A DNA stretch of 64,000 nucleotides from Chitinophagales bacterium (GCA_026936105.1 JAIXKI010000011.1:52173-116172); one strand, 5' to 3'; counted from the first letter of the stretch, positions 37,853 to 48,066 are shown. Numbers and translations are program-made. The notes: a model not told the origin generated them from the letters alone.

Positions 37853-38860
37853 ATGGATTTCAACAGAAAGATTCTTACGCTGGATGAGTTCACCATTCAG
37901 CAACTCCGCGATTTTCCCAAAGCCACCGGTGAACTGAGCAGGCTGCTGCGTGATATAGGCCTTGCCGCCAAAAGAGTGAACGTGGAAGTGAACAAAGCAG
38001 GACTGGTGGACATACTGGGTGATGCCGGCACCATCAATGTCCAGGGTGAGGACGTGAAGAAATTAGATGTATATGCCAACAACCAGTTCCTCGGCGTGTT
38101 GCGCCACGGCATCTCCTGCGCCGGCCTCGGCAGCGAAGAACTGGATGACATCGTAGTGTTTGATGATGAGATCAGCAACAACTCCAAGTATGTGATCATG
38201 ATAGATCCGCTTGATGGCAGCAGCAACATTGATGTGAACGTTTCCATCGGCACCATCTTCGGCGTGTACCGCCGGGTGACAACTCCCGGCAAGCCCTGCG
38301 ACCGTTCCGACTTTTTGCAAAGAGGAAGAAACCAGGTGGCTGCCGGCTATATCGTTTACGGATCATCCACCATGCTGGTGTATGCTACAAGAAGAGGAGT
38401 GAATGGCTTTACCCTCGATCCTTCCATCGGCGAGTTCACACTGAGCCATCCGAATATCAAATGCCCCGAAAAAGGAAAGATCTATTCAGTGAACCACGGA
38501 AATTTTTACCAGTATGATGAGAAGGTGAAGAAGTACATCACTGCCTGCCAGACCAAGACCAAAGAAACCGGCGGCCCTTATACGCAGCGCTACATCGGTA
38601 GCATGGTCTCCGATGTGCACCGCAACCTGATCAAAGGAGGCATCTTCATGTACCCGGGCACCACGGGCAAGCCCAACGGAAAGCTCCGCCTGTTGTATGA
38701 ATGTAACCCGTTTGCATTCATCATGGAAGTGGCGGGCGGAAAAGCAACAAACGGAAAAGAAAGGATTCTCGATATTCAACCAACGGAATTGCATCAGCGT
38801 ACTCCGTTTTTCATTGGCAGTAAACTGATGATGGAAGAACTGGAAACTTATATTGCCTGA
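37853..38860 (+). CDS. fbp: Fructose-1,6-bisphosphatase, class I
   Basis: 335 aa from the ATG at 37853; a longer start at 37832 falls inside the promoter box. It hydrolyses fructose 1,6-bisphosphate to fructose 6-phosphate in gluconeogenesis. The metal site motif is [20 protein letters not shown]. The substrate residues include [20 protein letters not shown] and [20 protein letters not shown]. Length and motifs fit class I. The codon use is visibly GC-richer than the surrounding intergenic DNA, as for a well-expressed gene. Confidence 0.96.
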   Translation: MDFNRKILTLDEFTIQQLRDFPKATGELSRLLRDIGLAAKRVNVEVNKAGLVDILGDAGTINVQGEDVKKLDVYANNQFLGVLRHGISCAGLGSEELDDIVVFDDEISNNSKYVIMIDPLDGSSNIDVNVSIGTIFGVYRRVTTPGKPCDRSDFLQRGRNQVAAGYIVYGSSTMLVYATRRGVNGFTLDPSIGEFTLSHPNIKCPEKGKIYSVNHGNFYQYDEKVKKYITACQTKTKETGGPYTQRYIGSMVSDVHRNLIKGGIFMYPGTTGKPNGKLRLLYECNPFAFIMEVAGGKATNGKERILDIQPTELHQRTPFFIGSKLMMEELETYIA

Positions 38861-38901
38861 TCTTAAAATGCAGGCAGATGTAAACAAATGTGAATTGCAA
38901 T

Positions 38902-38909
38902 TACCTTTG
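38902..38909 (+). promoter_or_regulatory. -7 promoter box of the ABC ATPase gene
   Basis: TACCTTTG matches TAnnTTTG and ends 17 bp before the ATG at 38927. It suggests transcription separate from fbp. Confidence 0.45.
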
Positions 38910-38926
38910 CAACCTAATTTCATCGA

Positions 38927-39688
38927 ATGGCAAAGACAATCATTTCGGTTAAGAACCTGGTGAAGAACTACGGTCATTTTGAAGCAGTGAAAGGGATCAG
39001 CTTTGATGTGGATGAAGGCGAGATATTCGGTTTGCTCGGGCCCAACGGCGCCGGCAAATCCACTACACTGGAAATCATAGAAACGTTGAGAGAGAAAACA
39101 AGCGGCGAGGTGATCGTGGATGGTTTCAATCTTGATGAAAAGCCGAATGAGATCAAAAGGATCATCGGCGTGCAGCTGCAGACGAGCGGTTATTATCCCG
39201 GGCTGAACCTGGTGGAACTGATAGAACTTTTTTCCGGATTATACAATCGTGATGTGGATCCGATGGAACTGCTGGAGAGTGTGAACCTGAAAGAAAAAGC
39301 AAGATCGCAGTTCAAGCAACTGAGCGGCGGGCAGAAGCAACGTTTTTCCGTGGCCACCACCTTGATCAACCAGCCCAGAATCATTTTCCTGGATGAGCCT
39401 ACCACCGGCCTTGACCCGCAGGCAAGAAGAAGCCTGTGGGAACTGGTGCTCCAGATCCGCAAGAAAGGAACCACCATTATCATTACCACGCATTATATGG
39501 ATGAAGCGGAATACCTGTGCGACAGGGTGGCCATCATTGATTCGGGAAAGATCGTTGCCCTTAATACACCCGATAAACTGATTGACAACCTGGTGGCATC
39601 CGGGTTTGAGCGGGTGAAAGAAGTGAAGAAAGCAAACCTCGAAGATGTGTTCATCCACCTGACGGGGCATGAACTGAGAGGTGAATGA
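38927..39688 (+). CDS. ABC transporter ATP-binding protein (no permease adjacent)
   Basis: 253 aa, one nucleotide-binding domain with Walker A GPNGAGKST, Q-loop VQLQTSGYY, signature LSGGQKQR, Walker B IIFLDEPTTGLD and switch His in TTHYMDEAEYLCDR. It belongs to the ABC-2 / drug and polysaccharide export-type ATPases (CcmA-like in annotation terms). No membrane subunit lies next to it; the following genes are unrelated. Its partner must be encoded elsewhere. Confidence 0.94.
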   Translation: MAKTIISVKNLVKNYGHFEAVKGISFDVDEGEIFGLLGPNGAGKSTTLEIIETLREKTSGEVIVDGFNLDEKPNEIKRIIGVQLQTSGYYPGLNLVELIELFSGLYNRDVDPMELLESVNLKEKARSQFKQLSGGQKQRFSVATTLINQPRIIFLDEPTTGLDPQARRSLWELVLQIRKKGTTIIITTHYMDEAEYLCDRVAIIDSGKIVALNTPDKLIDNLVASGFERVKEVKKANLEDVFIHLTGHELRGE

Positions 39689-39719
39689 TCAGAATGAATA
39701 ACGAACAATTTATACTAAA

Positions 39720-40262
39720 ATGTCCGGCATTATAGAAACAGACCCAAGATATCCTGTCGGGATGTACATACCGAAGCCGTTTTCCATTGAACAGAAAATT
39801 GAATGGCTCGCCGACCTGAAATTTCTTCCTTATAATCTTGAGAATGCTTTGCTGAACCTGGATGAAACGCAGTTGCATACTCCTTACCGTGAAGGAGGGT
39901 GGACTGTTCATCAATTAGTGCATCATATTGCCGACAGCCACATGAATGCATATATGCGTTTCAAACTCGGGCTGACAGAATGCAATCCCACCGTAAAGAC
40001 CTATGATGAAAAACTCTGGGCGCAGATGAGTGATGTGCAGAAATTGCCGGTCAATGTATCAGTTACGCTGCTACATGCATTGCATATCCGCCTGAATGAG
40101 ACATTGAAATATGTTTCGGATGATGACTGGAACAACCGGACCATTTATCATCCCGAGCAAAAGAAAACCATGCGCCTCTGGTATTTGTTAGGCATGTATG
40201 CCTGGCACAGCCGCCATCATGTAGCACATATTACTTCACTAAGAGAAAGGATGGGGTGGTAA
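39720..40262 (+). CDS. BstA/YfiT-type bacillithiol S-transferase family (DinB superfamily)
   Basis: 180 aa. The DinB four-helix fold is indicated by the metal-binding histidines in HQLVHHIADSHMNAYMRFKL and YAWHSRHHVAHITSL. The N-terminus RYPVGMYIPKP is typical of the YfiT group, known in Bacillus as bacillithiol transferases. The presence of bshB1 in this window (55706-56443) supports bacillithiol in the host. It overlaps no gene but ends three bases before the NUDIX start, so both are likely co-transcribed. Confidence 0.88.
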   Translation: MSGIIETDPRYPVGMYIPKPFSIEQKIEWLADLKFLPYNLENALLNLDETQLHTPYREGGWTVHQLVHHIADSHMNAYMRFKLGLTECNPTVKTYDEKLWAQMSDVQKLPVNVSVTLLHALHIRLNETLKYVSDDDWNNRTIYHPEQKKTMRLWYLLGMYAWHSRHHVAHITSLRERMGW

Positions 40263-40264
40263 CC

Positions 40265-40813
40265 ATGAAATGGAAAACGCTTTCTTCAACATATCTTTTC
40301 GATGACCTTTGGTTCAGGGTGAGAAAAGACGTTTGTGAAACCCCGGACGGTAAGATCATTGATCCGTATTATGTGTATGAGTTTCCCACCTGGGTCACTG
40401 CGGTGCCTGTAACAGAAGATGGAAAAATAATCATGGTTCGTCAATACCGCCATGCGATTGGTGAAGTTTGCATGGAGATCCCCGGCGGCTGCGTGGATGA
40501 TACCGATAAAACACTTCAGGATGCCATTGAAAGGGAACTGAAGGAAGAGACCGGTTACACCTTTTCTTCTTATGAATATCTTGGAAAAATTTCTTCCAAT
40601 CCCTCCACCAACAATAACCTGATGCACATGTTCCTGGCCAGGGGAGGAGTAAAGACTGCTCCGCAGCAGCTTGATCACAATGAAGAGATACAAGTAGAGC
40701 TGCACCGTATTGAAGAAGTAAAAGAGATGTTGAGGAAAAACCTTATCATTCAATCCATGCACGTCACCTGTATTTTATATGCCTTTGAGAAAATGGGGGA
40801 GATTAAGATTTGA
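40265..40813 (+). CDS. NUDIX hydrolase
   Basis: 182 aa from the ATG at 40265; a GTG at 40256 would overlap the previous gene. The Nudix box region reads GGCVDDTDKTLQDAIERELK followed by EETGY. It shows the REL.EETGY core, with Asp in place of the first Glu of the box. The layout (VRQYRHAIGEVCMEIPGG before the box) is of the ADP-ribose pyrophosphatase type. Substrate not provable from sequence. Probably coupled to the BstA-like gene upstream. Confidence 0.93.
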   Translation: MKWKTLSSTYLFDDLWFRVRKDVCETPDGKIIDPYYVYEFPTWVTAVPVTEDGKIIMVRQYRHAIGEVCMEIPGGCVDDTDKTLQDAIERELKEETGYTFSSYEYLGKISSNPSTNNNLMHMFLARGGVKTAPQQLDHNEEIQVELHRIEEVKEMLRKNLIIQSMHVTCILYAFEKMGEIKI

Positions 40814-40890
40814 TGGTTCAATTGGATAATTTGGTATTGGGTAGGCTTTTCTGATCCGGAGTTTTCATCAGGGTTTGTTGGGCGAAGGTT

Positions 40891-40898
40891 TAATTTTG
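40891..40898 (+). promoter_or_regulatory. -7 promoter box of the small membrane protein gene
   Basis: TAATTTTG matches TAnnTTTG, with the ATG 20 bp downstream at 40918. TTTG at 40874-40877 is somewhat too close to serve as the -33 box. Confidence 0.4.
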
Positions 40899-40917
40899 CT
40901 GATCTCTTACCATACAA

Positions 40918-41256
40918 ATGACAAACGAAGGAAAGCTGAGAATGATCAAAATAGCCCATAGCGTGATATGGGTGTTCTTTAATGTGGTTATTTTTTACAT
41001 GCTCTATGCTGCCCTTGCCAATAAAATAGATAAATGGCTCTGGATCGGTTACGGGCTTATTTTTCTTGAGGGGCTGGTACTTCTTATCTTCCGGCTTTAT
41101 TGCCCGCTTACAGTATGGGCAAGAAAATATTCTGACTCTACAAAAGAAAATTTTGACATTTACCTGCCTGTATGGCTTGCTAAGTACAATAAACTGATCT
41201 ACACTTCTATTGTCGGCATCATCACAGCCATTGTGATCATCAGGTTATTGCAATAA
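40918..41256 (+). CDS. Small four-helix membrane protein of unknown function
   Basis: 112 aa with about three to four hydrophobic helices: around 12-32, 40-60 and 90-111. The connecting loop CPLTVWARKYSDSTKENFDI contains a conserved-looking Cys-Pro. It resembles small membrane proteins of the DUF2784 kind, but this is a guess. It is monocistronic and converges on the caspase-TPR gene. Confidence 0.7.
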   Translation: MTNEGKLRMIKIAHSVIWVFFNVVIFYMLYAALANKIDKWLWIGYGLIFLEGLVLLIFRLYCPLTVWARKYSDSTKENFDIYLPVWLAKYNKLIYTSIVGIITAIVIIRLLQ

Positions 41257-41292
41257 TCCGGTACAAGTGACCTGATCGCTGATTCTGAAATT

Positions 41293-44200
41293 TTATTTCT
41301 TCTGCCTGAACAGCCCGGGATATTTATTGATCTCTTCATTCTTGAAATATTTTTCTATGATCGTTTTGAAGCCTGCCGCACTCCTGATATGATCCAGGTC
41401 GGTATCTTCTGAAATATGGGAGAGGTTGGCATAGCCGCTGATGAGGGACTTTTCAAAATGATCCAGCGCCTTATCCGTTATTTTCAGCCTGGAATACACA
41501 CAGGCCAGGTTGTACTCATACAGGTTTTGATTAGCTGTATCTTTTTTAAGCGCTGTTTCAAAAATACCGATGGCGTCATAAAATTTTTCGGTGTAAATAT
41601 AACAGAGTCCCAGGCTGTTCATTGCCTCGAAATTTGTACCATCGATCTTTATGGCTTCTTTGTATCGGGCAATAGCTTTTTGAAATAATTCAGGGTCGTT
41701 CTGATATTTTGGAGTTAAGGCCAGGTAATAATAGGCATCACCGGCCTTTGACTGATATTTCGCTTCATCAGGCTTCAGCTGAATGGCTTTTTCATAATGA
41801 TCTATCGCTTTCAGGTACAGTTCAGGATCATCCAGGCGTTTCGGAGTTCTTGCATAAAAGAAACAGGCATCGCCGGTTCTGGATTGGTAAGTGGCTTCAT
41901 TGGGTTTTAGTTGTATCGCTTTTTCAAAATATACAATGGCTGAATCATAATACATATTGAATTTCTCCGGCCCTGTAGCGGCCATGTAATAGTAAGTCTG
42001 GCCAAGGACAAAGGGCACATATGCCTCGCCAGGAACAAGCGGAAGCAATATTTTTCCGTACAGGAGAACAGAATCATCTTTTTGCTGATGATAATAATTG
42101 ATTAAAAGATTATACAGGGCATTGCTGTATGCAGGATCGGTAGTTAGGGTTTTTTTATACCAGTAATTTGCAGAATCCCGGTTGGACATACGGCCATAGA
42201 GGTAGCCGAGATTGTATTCATAGGTGCTCTTGTACATGATGTCTTTCCGGAGTGCAAGCTTAAACAGATCAATTGCTTCCTGGTACCTTGACGTGTAGAT
42301 ATAGCAAACGCCAAGCCTGTTCATAGAAAGGAATTGCGTACTATCCAGGCTGATCGCTTTTTGATAATAGTCTATGGCTTTCTGATACAGTATCATGGTG
42401 TCCCGGTGGGTTAGTTTGGGAAAATAGAAATACACATCACCGGCTTTGGACCAATAGTTGGCAATTGACGGATCCTGCAGAATCGCTTTGTTATAATACG
42501 CCAGGGAAGAATCATAAGCATCGATCTCAGGAATAGAATCATATCTGGCTTTATAATAATACAGCTGTCCGATATTATAGGGTATAGATGCTTCAGTTGG
42601 TAATAGTGGCAACAGCAATTTATAATAGGTTAGCGAAGAATCGAATTGATACTGGTCATTATAAATAGAAGCCAGGTTGTATATACTTCTTGTATATGTC
42701 GGATCAATCTTTAAAGCGCTTTTATACCAATAGATTGCAGAATCAATTTCTGAAAGTTTGTCATAGGTGAATGCCAGGTTATTCAGGCTACCGGCATAAT
42801 GCGGATTTGCTTCTACTGATTTGTGATACCATTCAAGTGAAGATTTTGAATCGCCCAGTTTATCCATGACCCAGCCCAGGTTGTAATAACGCAGGTACAG
42901 GTCCTTTATGTTCTTTTCTTTATTGATGCTTTGTTTGAAGACGTCCGCAGCTTTAGTATAATTTTTCAGGTATGAATAGGATAGTGCCAGGTTGAAATAT
43001 TCGCGGGCACTGTCCGGAAACATTGTGTTGGAATGCTCAAAGTCATTGATGGCATTTTGATATTGCCTGCTTTGAAAGTATGCTTCTCCCCGGTTATGGA
43101 AATAATAAGGTTCCTGGTCATTGGCCAGGATCGCTTTGTTATAATACACAATGGCGCTGTCGTAAGAATTTAAAGAATAATAAGATAAGCCGATTTTGTT
43201 GAACACATTCGCTTCAGGCTTTGGAAGTAATGCGTCAAGTTTTTTAAAATAAAAAATTGCGGAATCATCTTTGTACAGGGTGAAATAAATATTTCCCAGG
43301 TTGGAGAGGGTGATGGTAAAATCAGGACTGAGCTGCAAAGCTTTTTGATAATACAGGATGGCGCTGTCATATTCTTTCATCCGGGCAAAAATCCAACCGG
43401 TATTGTTCATGGCCCTGTAATATCTGGGATTATGTTTAATGGCTTTCCGATACCATTCTAATGCACGTGAAGTATGGCCTTCCTGGTCTTCAATCATTGC
43501 AATACCGAAATCATACAGGTGAAAATCTGTAGTGTCTGTTTTTAATCCCAATTCATAAATTTCTTTTGCTTTCTTGTTATTGTCCACAGACTGGTAGGCA
43601 TATCCCAGGGTATATAAATAGGACAAGGGCAGGTTGTTTTCTTTTTTTGCTTTTTCAAATAAGGCAATGGATTTTTGAAATAAATAGCCGGCGCTGTCCT
43701 TATTACCGCTTTGTGAATTGTTGTATGCCCTTATATAAAAATCATAAGCCTGTTTTGCATCAGAATGAGCTTCATGATCCGCATCTGAATTTTTCAAACC
43801 GGGGGGTAATAAACCGGCCAGCATATTCTCATCTTCAATCCCCGCTTTGCGTAGTTGTTTGCCCAGGGAAACGATCTCTTCGCCAGATTTCCTGTCACTG
43901 GCCTGGTTTTGAGCAAAATTTTTATTCAGGGATAAAGCCTGATCATAATAATAATCGGCAGAATCTTTTTTCTTGAGTTGTTTATAGGTCATTGCCAGGT
44001 TAAAGAGGGCAAATGCAAACTTCGGCTGCAGGTCAATTGCCTGTAAAAAGAAAGTGAGCGCCCTGTCGTATTCTTTATTCTGGTAATAAATATTGCCGGT
44101 CATGAACCGGGGATAACTCCATCGTGGAGACAAGAAGATGGCTTTATTAAAATATTTTAATGCGGAGTCGGTTGCATTTTGTTTTTCCGAATAATAACGG

Positions 44201-45585
44201 CCGATCTCAAAGTTGATAAATGCGGTGTTGGGCATTAATAAGTCGGCTTCATGCAATAGTTGCAACGCATGAGATGTCTTAAAGACAGAGGCGATGAAAA
44301 AAATCCTTTTAGCTTTTATTTCATTAAACCTGAAGTCGGATGAATCAATTAATTCGTCCTGGACGATCTTTAATTTTTCGTTGGCATCATGAAAAAGCGT
44401 GACCGGGTAGTCCTGGAATTCTCCACGTATAAACTGGTTCAGCAACGGCTGTACGGCATCTTCCAGCCTGGCTGCAAGATCATATTTCATGGAATTCAGC
44501 AATTCCGTATTGGTGATCTTCTTTCTTGCGGTCTTATAAGTTTCGTAAGCATTATTTCCTTTTGGAGTATTGAGTTGCCGTGCCCTGAGTTGGCTGTAAA
44601 ATAAATTGTAATAAACAGAATCTGAAGGAGACAGTTTATAATTTAACCCGGAGACAGCTCTTTTAGTCATTTCCACACCGGGTCCATTTCTTTTACCGGC
44701 GATCACTGCCTGCCTCAGTTCGGGATCAACCGTTGTAATTATTTCCGAACTGGACCCATATACAACCGGCCGCTGCTTCTCTTTTGTATTTTCATAAACG
44801 TTTTTCTTTACATAGTCCTCAATTTTAGACAAGGAAATATATTTTGCGCTGTCCGGCACACTGATACCTTCCAACGCTTCCAGTAAATAATAGGTGAATA
44901 CGCCATGGCCGCCACCCGGAAAATCCTTTTCCTGTGATAGCTGGTCCTCTTCACAGGATAATATTTTAGTGATACCGGAAAATCCAGTATTCAACATGCG
45001 CATGGTAAGCAAGGCGCCGGCTTTTTGCCCTGCCAGGTTACCCGATCTGCATGCGTCTGTGATCAATATCACTTTAGCTTTTTCTGATAATGCATTTACT
45101 TCTGCTTCCAGCTGAGGTATAAAAATAGCGTCTGACGAAGCGTAGGATGCCTGTTCACAATCATAAGCCAGCAGGTATCCCTGGCCTGTATGACTTTCAT
45201 TGTCCCCATGCCCTGCAAAATAGATAATCACACGGTCGTTGCTGTCGGGCCTTATTTTGTCGTAAATTTTTCTCAGGTCAGCAAAAAAATTAGAGCGGGT
45301 TGCACTACTATCAATAAGGTCATACATATTTTCTTTACGGACGATCTTTGAATCGAGCAGGTAATCTCTTATGGAGCGGGCATCATCGTCTGCATAATTG
45401 AGTGGTTCCAGGTTTTTATAATAAGATATTCCGACAACGAGAGCGTAAGTTGTTCCCCAAAGCTTAACTTTTTTTTCTTTTGCAGGTGGTATTCCCCTGT
45501 TATTATCTTTCTGGCAAAAAAGACTTACTGGAATAGTAACGCATAGCAAAATCAGCAATAGTGATTTTAAATACCGGCGTTCCAT
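41293..45585 (-). CDS. Secreted caspase-like (C14) protease with a very long TPR array
   Basis: 1430 aa. A signal peptide (MERRYLKSLLLILLCVTIPV) implies export. The caspase/metacaspase domain spans about 45-290, with TTYALVVGISYYKN, the catalytic His in IIYFAGHGDNES (H126) and catalytic Cys in VILITDACRSGN (C179), so the dyad is intact. The remaining 1100 residues are TPR units, roughly twenty or more (for example AMNNTGWIFARMKEYDSAIL, SLNNLAFTYDKLSEIDSAIY). Late units are near-duplicates (KAIQLKPNEATYQSRTGDAC against KAIQLKPDEAKYQSKAGDAY). TPRs probably bind partners that control the protease. It stands alone, and no substrate is evident. Confidence 0.93.
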   Translation of the reverse strand: MERRYLKSLLLILLCVTIPVSLFCQKDNNRGIPPAKEKKVKLWGTTYALVVGISYYKNLEPLNYADDDARSIRDYLLDSKIVRKENMYDLIDSSATRSNFFADLRKIYDKIRPDSNDRVIIYFAGHGDNESHTGQGYLLAYDCEQASYASSDAIFIPQLEAEVNALSEKAKVILITDACRSGNLAGQKAGALLTMRMLNTGFSGITKILSCEEDQLSQEKDFPGGGHGVFTYYLLEALEGISVPDSAKYISLSKIEDYVKKNVYENTKEKQRPVVYGSSSEIITTVDPELRQAVIAGKRNGPGVEMTKRAVSGLNYKLSPSDSVYYNLFYSQLRARQLNTPKGNNAYETYKTARKKITNTELLNSMKYDLAARLEDAVQPLLNQFIRGEFQDYPVTLFHDANEKLKIVQDELIDSSDFRFNEIKAKRIFFIASVFKTSHALQLLHEADLLMPNTAFINFEIGRYYSEKQNATDSALKYFNKAIFLSPRWSYPRFMTGNIYYQNKEYDRALTFFLQAIDLQPKFAFALFNLAMTYKQLKKKDSADYYYDQALSLNKNFAQNQASDRKSGEEIVSLGKQLRKAGIEDENMLAGLLPPGLKNSDADHEAHSDAKQAYDFYIRAYNNSQSGNKDSAGYLFQKSIALFEKAKKENNLPLSYLYTLGYAYQSVDNNKKAKEIYELGLKTDTTDFHLYDFGIAMIEDQEGHTSRALEWYRKAIKHNPRYYRAMNNTGWIFARMKEYDSAILYYQKALQLSPDFTITLSNLGNIYFTLYKDDSAIFYFKKLDALLPKPEANVFNKIGLSYYSLNSYDSAIVYYNKAILANDQEPYYFHNRGEAYFQSRQYQNAINDFEHSNTMFPDSAREYFNLALSYSYLKNYTKAADVFKQSINKEKNIKDLYLRYYNLGWVMDKLGDSKSSLEWYHKSVEANPHYAGSLNNLAFTYDKLSEIDSAIYWYKSALKIDPTYTRSIYNLASIYNDQYQFDSSLTYYKLLLPLLPTEASIPYNIGQLYYYKARYDSIPEIDAYDSSLAYYNKAILQDPSIANYWSKAGDVYFYFPKLTHRDTMILYQKAIDYYQKAISLDSTQFLSMNRLGVCYIYTSRYQEAIDLFKLALRKDIMYKSTYEYNLGYLYGRMSNRDSANYWYKKTLTTDPAYSNALYNLLINYYHQQKDDSVLLYGKILLPLVPGEAYVPFVLGQTYYYMAATGPEKFNMYYDSAIVYFEKAIQLKPNEATYQSRTGDACFFYARTPKRLDDPELYLKAIDHYEKAIQLKPDEAKYQSKAGDAYYYLALTPKYQNDPELFQKAIARYKEAIKIDGTNFEAMNSLGLCYIYTEKFYDAIGIFETALKKDTANQNLYEYNLACVYSRLKITDKALDHFEKSLISGYANLSHISEDTDLDHIRSAAGFKTIIEKYFKNEEINKYPGLFRQKK

Positions 45586-45669
45586 TTTGCAATTATTTGA
45601 TCTTTGAAGAACCTGAATGTAAATTACGATTATTTCTTAATGAACTGTGAATTCTGTAAGGCGTTTAAC

Positions 45670-46965
45670 TTAAGAAGGAAAATTCACTTCTCCCACCAAA
45701 AAAACACTGCCGCAGATCAAGATGAGATCATCTTTATGTGCTTTGGCCAATGCTGCCTGAAGAGCAATGTTCACATCAGGAAATGTTTCTCCCTGCAGCT
45801 CAATGGCTTTTGCTTTTAGTGCCAGTTGATCTTCGGGCAGGGCTCTCGGTATATGTGCTTTGGTAAAATAATAGTCAGCCTCTCTGGGCAAAAGGGAAAT
45901 GACCTTTTCCACTTCCTTGTCTTTCACCATACCGATGATGAGATGCAACTGCCTGTAATCGGTGACCTCGATTTGCTCTGCAATTTGTTTTATCCCGTCC
46001 ACATTATGGGCCACATCAAGAACCACATCAGGCTTATGATGAATAATCTCCCAACGTCCGTGAAGCCCCGTAATTTTTTTTACTCCCGGCAAAGCTTTCT
46101 GAATGTTTTCTTCACCGGTATTCCATCCCAGCTGCCTCAGTTGTGAACAGGCTTCCAGAACGGTGAGCAGGTTTTTCACCTGGTAAATTCCGGGCAGGTC
46201 GAGATGATAGATTTGATGATCGGTTTTATGTTGCTCTGATACTTCTACCACCAGTTCCTGTCTTTCCCAATGCCAGTTCGTTGCCTGTCTTCTTTGCGAT
46301 GCGATGCTGAGAGGCGCATTCTTCTCTTTTGCTTTTTGAATAAAGATGTCTTTTGTTTCCGGCAATACTTCTCCCACCACTGCAGGAATATTTTCTTTGA
46401 TGATGCCTGCTTTTTCAAAAGCGATCTTATCCAGGCTGTCACCCAGCATATTCATGTGATCCCAACCGATATTGGTGATCACGGATAATTCGGGAGTGAT
46501 GACGTTGGTGCTGTCGAACCTTCCTCCCAATCCCACTTCGATCACTGCCACATCAACTTTCTGCTCTGCAAAATATTCAAATGCCATGGCCACGGTGATC
46601 TCGAAAAAACTTGGTTCAATTTCTTCTGTAAGAGATTGTATCCTGTCGGTAAAATCAATGACAAATTTTTCTTCAACCATTTTGCCGCTCACTTTGATGC
46701 GTTCCCTGAGATCTTTTAAATGAGGCGAAGTGTACAGCCCTGTTTTGTAACCTGCAGTTTGTAAGATGGCTGCCAGCATGTGGCTCACCGACCCTTTACC
46801 GTTGGTGCCGGCGACATGGATACTTTTAAATTTTTTTTGTGGATCGCCTAGATAGCTGCACAGTTTAAGAGTGTTGGTCAGGTCTTTTTTAAATGCAGCG
46901 CTGCCCACCCTGCTGAACATTGGGAGCCTGTTCATCAGATATTCCACTGTTTCCTGGTAATTCAT
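45670..46965 (-). CDS. folC: Folylpolyglutamate synthase / dihydrofolate synthase
   Basis: 431 aa from MNYQETVEYLMNRLPMFSRV at 46965; a start at 47007 would add 14 non-conserved residues. It adds glutamates to folate, and may also make dihydrofolate. The ATP-binding loop is IHVAGTNGKGSVSHMLAAIL and YTSPHLKDLRERI follows; later motifs are EVGLGGRFDSTNVI and DVAHNVDGIKQI. It lies 65 bp downstream of the TonB-like gene on the same strand, an arrangement often seen in this phylum. Confidence 0.95.
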   Translation of the reverse strand: MNYQETVEYLMNRLPMFSRVGSAAFKKDLTNTLKLCSYLGDPQKKFKSIHVAGTNGKGSVSHMLAAILQTAGYKTGLYTSPHLKDLRERIKVSGKMVEEKFVIDFTDRIQSLTEEIEPSFFEITVAMAFEYFAEQKVDVAVIEVGLGGRFDSTNVITPELSVITNIGWDHMNMLGDSLDKIAFEKAGIIKENIPAVVGEVLPETKDIFIQKAKEKNAPLSIASQRRQATNWHWERQELVVEVSEQHKTDHQIYHLDLPGIYQVKNLLTVLEACSQLRQLGWNTGEENIQKALPGVKKITGLHGRWEIIHHKPDVVLDVAHNVDGIKQIAEQIEVTDYRQLHLIIGMVKDKEVEKVISLLPREADYYFTKAHIPRALPEDQLALKAKAIELQGETFPDVNIALQAALAKAHKDDLILICGSVFLVGEVNFPS

Positions 46966-47030
46966 GAAGTGCAAAAATATGAATGCCATCCCGCAATGAG
47001 ATGGCATTCTGAGTTTGTTACAGTTGGTAC

Positions 47031-47906
47031 TTAACCGCCCAATAAGAAGTTGAATTCATAGACCACCGTGGATGTTTCATCAGACTTATTAAACTTGTTT
47101 CTTCTCAGCCATTCACGGATGATCTCAATGGCTTGTCCTCCTGTATAGGTGGATCCTCTTTGTGCCCGGACAAATTTTCCGATGCCATCGGGGGAAACGC
47201 TGATCTCTGCCAGCACTTTTCCTTTCAGGTTTTCGCCGGCATCCATGGACTTGGGATTTATGACCACCCTGTTGCCGCTGACCCTCCTGGGGCCTCCGTT
47301 TCCATGGCCCGGATTTCCGGTGTACGTAGTGGCATTCGGGCTGCCGCCGGGAACTCCCTGGTCACCTTTACCTCCTGCAATGCCTTCATTGCTTCCTTTC
47401 TGATAACTGTCAGCGCCGTTTCCTCCGGAGCCATTGCTGCCCACCACACGGTTCAAAACAGCTTTCGGTTTTTCAGGCTTGGGAACAACCACTTCCTGTG
47501 GTTTAGTGGCTTTCACCGTTTGCTTTGTTTCTTTATTGACTTCTTTGGAATTGGGTTTGCTGACTTTAGGTTTGAGTATTGCTACGGCTTCTTTGTCATT
47601 ATTTTCTTCAAAATCTTTTGCGTCTTTAATATCAGATTTTTCCGTGACCGGAACAGAAGTGGCTACAGACTGAGTGGGAGCGGGGTCGCCGGGAATAAGC
47701 GGCTGGTCGGTACCGAAACCCTGGTCGCTTGTTCCGATGTTCACTTCAATGCCTTCGTCAATGGTGGGGATGGGGATCTGCGGAATGGTCCAGCGGATGA
47801 AATACATCAGCAGGAACATCATTCCCGCAAATGCGAATGTGATCATAGTGGCCTGAGAGTTTTTCCGGGCTTCAAAGGATGCAGACATGGCAATTGTGTT
47901 GTTCAT
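47031..47906 (-). CDS. TonB-like energy transducer
   Basis: 291 aa. A cytoplasmic N-terminus is followed by a single membrane helix (ITFAFAGMMFLLMYFIRW). Then comes a long Pro/Lys-rich and Gly-rich periplasmic spacer (about 60-200). The C-terminal TonB-type beta domain includes KVLAEISVSPDGIGKFVRAQ and ends EFNFLLGG. It couples the proton motive force to outer-membrane transporters. The usual exbB and exbD partners are not next to it here; the upstream gene is an SDR. folC follows, probably in the same operon. A start at the seventh codon is also possible. Confidence 0.88.
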   Translation of the reverse strand: MNNTIAMSASFEARKNSQATMITFAFAGMMFLLMYFIRWTIPQIPIPTIDEGIEVNIGTSDQGFGTDQPLIPGDPAPTQSVATSVPVTEKSDIKDAKDFEENNDKEAVAILKPKVSKPNSKEVNKETKQTVKATKPQEVVVPKPEKPKAVLNRVVGSNGSGGNGADSYQKGSNEGIAGGKGDQGVPGGSPNATTYTGNPGHGNGGPRRVSGNRVVINPKSMDAGENLKGKVLAEISVSPDGIGKFVRAQRGSTYTGGQAIEIIREWLRRNKFNKSDETSTVVYEFNFLLGG

Positions 47907-48066
47907 ACAAAAATAAAATTTGATTTGAAGCGGATGAAATCTTTATTGTTCACACAGGTTATTAACGGTGCAAAGGCTGTGCAACTTGCCCTGATTATGA
48001 TTTAGGAAATGTTAAGATTTCCCTGATCTGAGAATTCCCGGCTGCAGGAAGGACAACGGGGGAGTA

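Noticed and set aside
41293-45585. Caspase-TPR protein as a CRISPR-linked (craspase-like) effector of the nearby Cas9 locus
   Set aside because: It lies 33 kb from the CRISPR locus, has a signal peptide, and no type III-E gene is present. TPR-caspase proteins outside CRISPR loci are common in Bacteroidota.
47133-48005. A 290-aa plus-strand frame over the TonB-like gene
   Set aside because: Antisense shadow with unrealistic composition; the opposite strand encodes a coherent TonB-like protein.
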